DNA from: DATFYM01 sp035315065
GTDB taxonomy: Bacteria > Acidobacteriota > Terriglobia > UBA7540
Direction: 5' to 3'
Length of the DNA: 37,200 nt
NCBI GenBank assembly: GCA_035315065.1
Contig: DATFYM010000129.1
Location: 1-37,200, forward strand
Part shown: positions 33,382 through 37,200 of the stretch, piece by piece
Numbering within the stretch: the first letter of the stretch is position 1
How the letters are laid out: every line of letters begins with the position of its first letter
Position numbers and translations under genes: made by a program
Notes under the pieces: model-generated
Told to the model about the DNA's origin: nothing
Databases searched by the model: none
The model's input: only the letters and a program-made list of their open reading frames with translations

Positions 33382-35143
33382 AAGCCCCTTTGGGGACTGT
33401 GACCTCCAACCGGGAGCCCCGGCCAGGCTTGGATTCCACGGTGAGGTCACCTTGAATCACGCGCACTCGTTCCTTGATCACCCACGGCCCCTGGCCCAAG
33501 GTCTCAAGCTCGGCCAGTGAACGCCGGCCCGCAAAATCGAAGCCGTGGCCGTCGTCATCGATCAGCAGCGTGCAGTGTCCATTCTGCTGTTTGAGACGCA
33601 CCGCAACGTTATGCGCGCCGCTGTGTTTTCGCACATTCACCAGCGCTTCCCTCAGGATCTGGGCCACTTCGCGGCACACCACCGGCGCCAGCTTGATCTC
33701 CTCGCATTGGGAAACAAAACTGGCGAAGATGCCGGTCTCCTCCCGGAATCCGTCGACGATGGCCCGCAGCGAATCCACGAGACGACTGGGCGCGAGGCTC
33801 TGGGATCTCAATCCGTGCACCAATTCCCGCATTCCCACCGCCTCGTGGTGAAGCAGTTCCTGAATACGTTCCAACTCTTCCGCTGCCGGCGGCGCTACCA
33901 AGCCCTTTCGTCGGAGGATCTCCATGCGCATCTCCGCCACCGCCAGAGTTTGGAGGACGCCGTCGTGAAGCTCCCGCGCCAAGCGCGCGCTCGCCGCTGA
34001 CTCCACCTCCCGGCGCAGACCTTGCCGCAACCCCATGCGCCGCGCAATGGGCGCCACCTGGCGCACCAGGGCCTGAACCAGCCTCAATTCGGCTTCCTGG
34101 TCACCTGCCGCCATCGGGTCGAACAGTAGGACCCGGCCTGACCACTCGTCTCCCAACTGCACGGAGGCGGCGTAATACGAGCCACAAACCTCCAAAACGG
34201 GAAAGCCGGAGCCGGCCGGGCGGGGGTCGCGCTGGCGGCGCCCTTCGCGGTCCAGAACGATCAGCTTGGCCGGAGGGCCTTCGACCCAGCGGGATTGAAC
34301 AACACACCAAGCGTCGCCGGGCGCGGGGAACAGGTATCGCGCCCGCTCCATCGAATTCAACTCCGAGAACTCGAAGCAAACCTCAGTCTCGCGGCGCTCC
34401 CCGGTGGTCTGCCAGATGTAGGCTCGTGCGGAAGACCGATCTTCCAGCACCGCCGCCAACCCCTGCGCGCGGAAGAGTTCCAGCATTTCCCGCAAAACTT
34501 CTTCCAGCGTCTGGCGCGTTCCCGTTTTCACGTCGGCGCCTGCCAGCAGGCGGCCCACCACCAGCGCGCGTTCCCGCAGCACCCTCTGACCCTCGCCCAA
34601 GAAGCCAACAAGGCCTCCCATCAAGACCCAGCCGATCGCCCGGGCCGGCAGGTTGTCCGGCATACTCCCGGACCCGCCCCCGCTCCACGCCAAGGCGGGC
34701 AGGCCCGCCTCAAGAAGGAACAGTCCGATCATCGAGCCGACGGTCGCCAAGGTCATCGAAAGCCCCCAGCGGTAAGCGGCCGAGAGGAGCGTAAACAAAA
34801 AAACCACCGAGAAGGGAACGTGGTAGTTCCCTGTCAAAACCGGCAGCGAGGCCGCCCAGACAAAGTCAACTCCGTGCAGCACGAGGGGCCACGGAGGAGA
34901 CGTCCGGTTCCTCACCCAGAGCAAGAGCACCAAGCTGTAGGCGAGATACGCCGCCCCGGAAAACAGGGCAGCGCGCGCGCCGACGCCCGACCCGCCAACC
35001 ACCAAGCGGATCGCCAACAGGGATCCCCCCGCCACCGCCACGCGGGCCACGCGCAATACGTGCTCCACCTCTTGCGCTTCCACCGGCAGGGCGACGCTCC
35101 CTAACGGACCGAGTGCTCTCTTTAGGGCTCTCGAGTATGGCAA
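33374..35143 (-). CDS. NarL-type sensor histidine kinase, membrane-bound
   Basis: 589 residues from a TTG at 35143 that has AAGGTAGG about 8 bases upstream; no better ATG is seen. Several hydrophobic segments occupy about residues 35-190. A GAF-like sensor stretch follows (about 200-380), then the HisKA_3 dimerisation region with His393 in ARELHDGVLQTLA. The ATPase part has the N box REALVNVRKHS (Asn near 502), DDDGHGFD (529-536) and a G2-like LGQGPWVIKERV. It should autophosphorylate and pass phosphate to Asp60 of the overlapping regulator. PrsK/PrsR-type regulation, common in other exosortase systems, is not seen in this window. Signal sensed is unknown. Confidence 0.92.
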   Translation of the reverse strand: MPYSRALKRALGPLGSVALPVEAQEVEHVLRVARVAVAGGSLLAIRLVVGGSGVGARAALFSGAAYLAYSLVLLLWVRNRTSPPWPLVLHGVDFVWAASLPVLTGNYHVPFSVVFLFTLLSAAYRWGLSMTLATVGSMIGLFLLEAGLPALAWSGGGSGSMPDNLPARAIGWVLMGGLVGFLGEGQRVLRERALVVGRLLAGADVKTGTRQTLEEVLREMLELFRAQGLAAVLEDRSSARAYIWQTTGERRETEVCFEFSELNSMERARYLFPAPGDAWCVVQSRWVEGPPAKLIVLDREGRRQRDPRPAGSGFPVLEVCGSYYAASVQLGDEWSGRVLLFDPMAAGDQEAELRLVQALVRQVAPIARRMGLRQGLRREVESAASARLARELHDGVLQTLAVAEMRMEILRRKGLVAPPAAEELERIQELLHHEAVGMRELVHGLRSQSLAPSRLVDSLRAIVDGFREETGIFASFVSQCEEIKLAPVVCREVAQILREALVNVRKHSGAHNVAVRLKQQNGHCTLLIDDDGHGFDFAGRRSLAELETLGQGPWVIKERVRVIQGDLTVESKPGRGSRLEVTVPKGAYD

Positions 35144-35781
35144 ACGAAGCCTACCTTTTTATTCGAACCTGTTGATATCTAAACCTGCCCGATAAGCGAA
35201 GCGCTGTCAAGTAAGTCCCTTGCCATCAGCACAGGTGGTACTGCTTGGCTCAGTGGCCGCGACGCGCTAACCGGCGGTATCTTCCGCCCCCGGAGACGGA
35301 GAGATGCCAAGAGAAGTCCTACCCGGAACCCTGCTCACTTGTCGTCCCTCCTTGGCCGAACCGGACACCCGTCGCTAAGCCCCCTGGCAAGCACTATCCC
35401 GCAGGAGGCACAATCGTCAACAGATTCTACCCTAAAGGGAGAGCCCAGACAAGGTCAAAATGCCTTAGGTCCTGGTACCAATGCACACTCGCCCCGCATT
35501 GTGATTCGCAGAGGCGGGCGATTGCGGGCGACACATTGTAATTCCCGCCCTGCGGCCGTCGCAGCGAAGCTGTGAATCAGAGAGCACTCAACGAGAAGGG
35601 GTGATGATCGGGGTGGGAGCCTGGCATGGACGCGCGACGAACGGACACTTCGGGCAGACGGGTGGAGGCCGACGGCTCAGACGCGGGATGAGCCGTTCTT
35701 AGTTTTGGCGACTCCTTCCCAGCTTCCCCAGCGTTTGAGTCGCGGGGCGTTCGACGTTCCTCATGCGATGTTGCTGGGAGC
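35144..35781. other. Gene-free gap between histidine kinase and hemerythrin
   Basis: 638 bases without a supported gene. A TTGACA hexamer on the minus strand (35214-35219) might belong to the kinase promoter, but no matching -10 is seen. A hairpin lies at 35672-35696. Repeated GGGCG/TTG words occur near 35510-35550 without a clear structure. Confidence 0.45.
35672..35696. terminator. Hairpin with T-rich tail (possible terminator)
   Basis: ACGGCTCA (35672-35679) and TGAGCCGT (35689-35696) form a perfect 8-bp stem with a 9-base loop. On the plus strand TCTTAGTTTT follows. It lies about 85 bases after the hemerythrin stop on the minus strand, so it could mark that gene's 3' end, or terminate an unseen plus-strand transcript. 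Confidence 0.4.
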
Positions 35782-36207
35782 CTAGGAAACTCCCTTGCCC
35801 TTTAAGAACGGGCTGTACTTCTGGTCCGTTCCCAGGATATGGTTTCGTAGCCAATTCTTCAGGAACTCCAGCACGTCAATTGACATCACGGCTTTTCCGG
35901 CGGCGACATCCTGTTGGAACTTCAGGACCGTTTTGGTGAGTTGGTCGTGCTCTATTTTGTGCGCAGCGTAGCCGGGGAACGAGTAGCCCTGCATCAGTCG
36001 TTCCTCCGTGGCGAAGTGGCTTTTGGTATAATCGACGAGTTGGGAGAGAACCCCCGTCATCACTTCTCGACTCTTGCCTTCGTACATGGCTTGATGCAGC
36101 TCATTGAGCAGCCTGACGAGCCGCTTGTGCTGCTCGTCGATCTGCTTTATTCCTACGGAGTACTCGGCTTTCCACGGCATGATCTCCACGTTCGTTGCGA
36201 CGGGCAT
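35782..36207 (-). CDS. Bacteriohemerythrin
   Basis: 141 residues, four-helix bundle binding a di-iron site and O2. All seven expected ligands are present with correct spacing: His27, His64, Glu68, His83, His87, His123 and Asp128 (motifs IDEQHKRL, HFATEERL, HKIEHDQL, HILGTDQKY). The ATG at 36207 has AAGGAG 7 bases upstream; a GTG two codons earlier is less likely. It stands alone, with long gaps on both sides, and may serve oxygen storage, delivery or sensing. No signal peptide, so it is cytoplasmic. Link to the exopolysaccharide genes is not shown. Confidence 0.95.
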   Translation of the reverse strand: MPVATNVEIMPWKAEYSVGIKQIDEQHKRLVRLLNELHQAMYEGKSREVMTGVLSQLVDYTKSHFATEERLMQGYSFPGYAAHKIEHDQLTKTVLKFQQDVAAGKAVMSIDVLEFLKNWLRNHILGTDQKYSPFLKGKGVS

Positions 36208-36421
36208 GGACACACTCCTTTATCAGGTGGGATGAACAACTCCTCCTCAAGCTACGTATCGGCTGCCACAGGAGAATCTTTAATAGGACACGAACTTGAT
36301 GCCTTCTCGGCCTTGAATTGAATGCGACCGCGAACCTCGTTGCTGCCATGCCACCAGGGCCTTGCGGGGGACGCGGTGGGATTGTATGTTAGCCCGGCAT
36401 GGGTGCGCCACGTCGCGGTAG

Positions 36422-36440
36422 GGGAGGCATCCCGCCTCCC
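36422..36440. repeat. Small perfect hairpin
   Basis: GGGAGGC and GCCTCCC flank a 5-base loop. It sits 29 bases before another hairpin of similar size; these look like short intergenic palindromes. Confidence 0.5.
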
Positions 36441-36468
36441 GTCTTCGTTCTCACGTCCACACCGGGCC

Positions 36469-36485
36469 GGAGCGCAAAGCGCTCC
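36469..36485. repeat. Small perfect hairpin
   Basis: GGAGCGC and GCGCTCC flank AAA. Same neighbourhood and size as the hairpin at 36422-36440. Confidence 0.5.
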
Positions 36486-36683
36486 CCTGCCAAAACCGGG
36501 TGTGATCAAATGAGGTTTGGGAATCGCGGCTACCAATCGTTAGCCGGTAATCCCTCTGGGCGAGTTTCGACCTTCGAGTTTCGTCCGCTTCCAGTGTGGC
36601 AAAATGCCACACTTTTTCCATTCTTTGAACCAGGGGTTCGTATTTGCCATCTAAACTACTGATGTTACACGCGAAAATAAAGT

Positions 36684-36719
36684 GTCTCATTTGTCTCATT
36701 TGTCTCCATTGTCTCATTT
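36684..36719. repeat. Four tandem 9-bp units
   Basis: GTCTCATTT occurs at 36684, 36693 and 36711, with GTCTCCATT as the third unit at 36702. Strictly periodic; probably a slippage-prone simple repeat. Confidence 0.7.
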
Positions 36720-36783
36720 TGAAGTGCTAGCGTTAAGGAGTAAGGCTCGAAACAGCACCGTTTTCGGTCTGCCATCGAGCATC

Positions 36784-36899
36784 AGTGACTAGTGGCGAGT
36801 GACGAGTGACTAGTTCGTTGGGATGGCGCTTTGGCGTTGGGATGGGGTTGCTGGCGTTATCCCCGGGGACTAGCCACTAGCCACTAACCACTAGCCACT
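36784..36899. repeat. Two heptamer arrays in inverted orientation (potential long hairpin)
   Basis: Left arm 36784-36814: four AGTGRCK heptamers plus AGT. Right arm 36869-36899: ACT then AGCCACT, AGCCACT, AACCACT, AGCCACT, i.e. the same pattern inverted. The 31-base arms can pair with a few mismatches around a 54-base loop that itself repeats CGTTGGGATGG (36816 and 36835). It ends 22 bases before the ATG of the plus-strand gene. Confidence 0.65.
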
Positions 36900-36921
36900 T
36901 CGAGATAGAGGAGACATCAAC

Positions 36922-37200
36922 ATGAAAAAAAGAACCAAACCTCTCACGGAGAGGCAGATTGAATCGCGTCGCGAGAATGCACAGAAGTCGACCGGTCCCC
37001 GCACCGAGATGGGCAAGGAGCGCGTCCGCGCCAATGCCGTCAAGAGCGGCTATCACGCCGACAAGATCGCCTACCAAGCCATGATCGCCTTGGGCGAGGA
37101 CCCGCGAGAGTACGCCGCCACCTACGCCCTCCTGTACGAAGAGATGGCGCCCCAGAACGGCGGGCAGGTGCTGGTGGTGGAGGACGTGGCCGTTATGCGA
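36922..37200 (+). CDS. Protein of unknown function, common multi-copy family, 3' end cut by window
   Basis: 93 codons are visible and the frame is open at the edge. GAGGAG 8 bases before the ATG supports the start. The N-terminus has ERQIESRRENAQKSTGPRT and then GKERVRANAVKSGYHA. I recognise this 'NAQKSTGPRT...GK...N..K.G' pattern from a family of unknown function that is frequent and often multi-copy in Acidobacteriota and related genomes. No catalytic motif is visible. It is the only plus-strand gene in the window and lies directly behind the heptamer inverted repeat. Cytoplasmic and charged, possibly nucleic-acid-related, but there is no evidence beyond composition. Confidence 0.75.
   Translation, partial: MKKRTKPLTERQIESRRENAQKSTGPRTEMGKERVRANAVKSGYHADKIAYQAMIALGEDPREYAATYALLYEEMAPQNGGQVLVVEDVAVMR

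Larger units (their letters stand above)
36208..36921. other. Divergent intergenic region rich in short repeats
   Basis: 714 bases between the minus-strand hemerythrin and the plus-strand gene at 36922. It holds two 7-bp-arm hairpins (36422-36440 and 36469-36485), four 9-bp tandem units (36684-36719), and a large heptamer-built inverted repeat (36784-36899). No further gene is supported. Confidence 0.6.

Noticed and set aside
35400..35580. Possible structured RNA or riboswitch upstream of the histidine kinase
   Set aside because: Repeated GC-rich words are present, but I could not find a consistent pairing or any known riboswitch core.

Overview
The window reads as one chromosomal stretch of a GC-rich, Gram-negative-type bacterium. 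Almost every gene lies on the minus strand. It holds an exosortase/PEP-CTERM exopolysaccharide locus. An Acidobacteriota host is my best guess, from the style of the exosortase cluster, the bifunctional sulfate adenylyltransferase/APS kinase and the right-edge gene family. This is inference; no rRNA or other phylogenetic marker is present.

Right part (about 32.0-37.2 kb): a bacteriohemerythrin; a NarL-type histidine kinase overlapping a LuxR-type response regulator; and a small PilZ (c-di-GMP-binding) protein. The two-component pair and the PilZ gene read toward the polysaccharide locus. At the far right edge a plus-strand gene of a common unknown family begins, behind several short tandem and inverted repeats.

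Central part (about 20.5-31.9 kb): a Wzz/Wzc-type chain-length protein fused to a tyrosine kinase; a polyprenyl-phosphate sugar transferase; a long TPR lipoprotein of the PrsT type; a PEP-CTERM secreted protein; its paralogue without the PEP-CTERM tail; an exosortase with its Cys/Arg/His triad; EpsI; and a family 2 glycosyltransferase.

Left part (1-20.2 kb): a GDP-mannose/UDP-glucose 6-dehydrogenase of AlgD type with its own likely promoter; TIGR03087-type glycosyltransferases, one fused to a polysaccharide deacetylase; a sulfotransferase; a FemAB-like acyltransferase; a heparinase II/III-type lyase; two asparagine-synthase-like amidotransferases flanking a divergent deacetylase-like protein; a serine-acetyltransferase/glycosyltransferase fusion; and another glycosyltransferase. 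After a 0.8 kb gap comes a PAPS-making Sat/CysC enzyme, cut by the window edge.

Together the genes suggest assembly, tailoring (uronate formation, deacetylation, amidation, acylation, sulfation) and turnover of an acidic exopolysaccharide. Export and polymer-length control appear tied to exosortase-processed surface proteins and to c-di-GMP and two-component control. The most notable unexplained signal is a multi-block promoter-like element. It occurs once upstream of the PEP-CTERM gene and once upstream of the PilZ gene, with identical internal spacing and nearly the same distance to the start codon. The second copy overlaps the stop codon of the response regulator gene.
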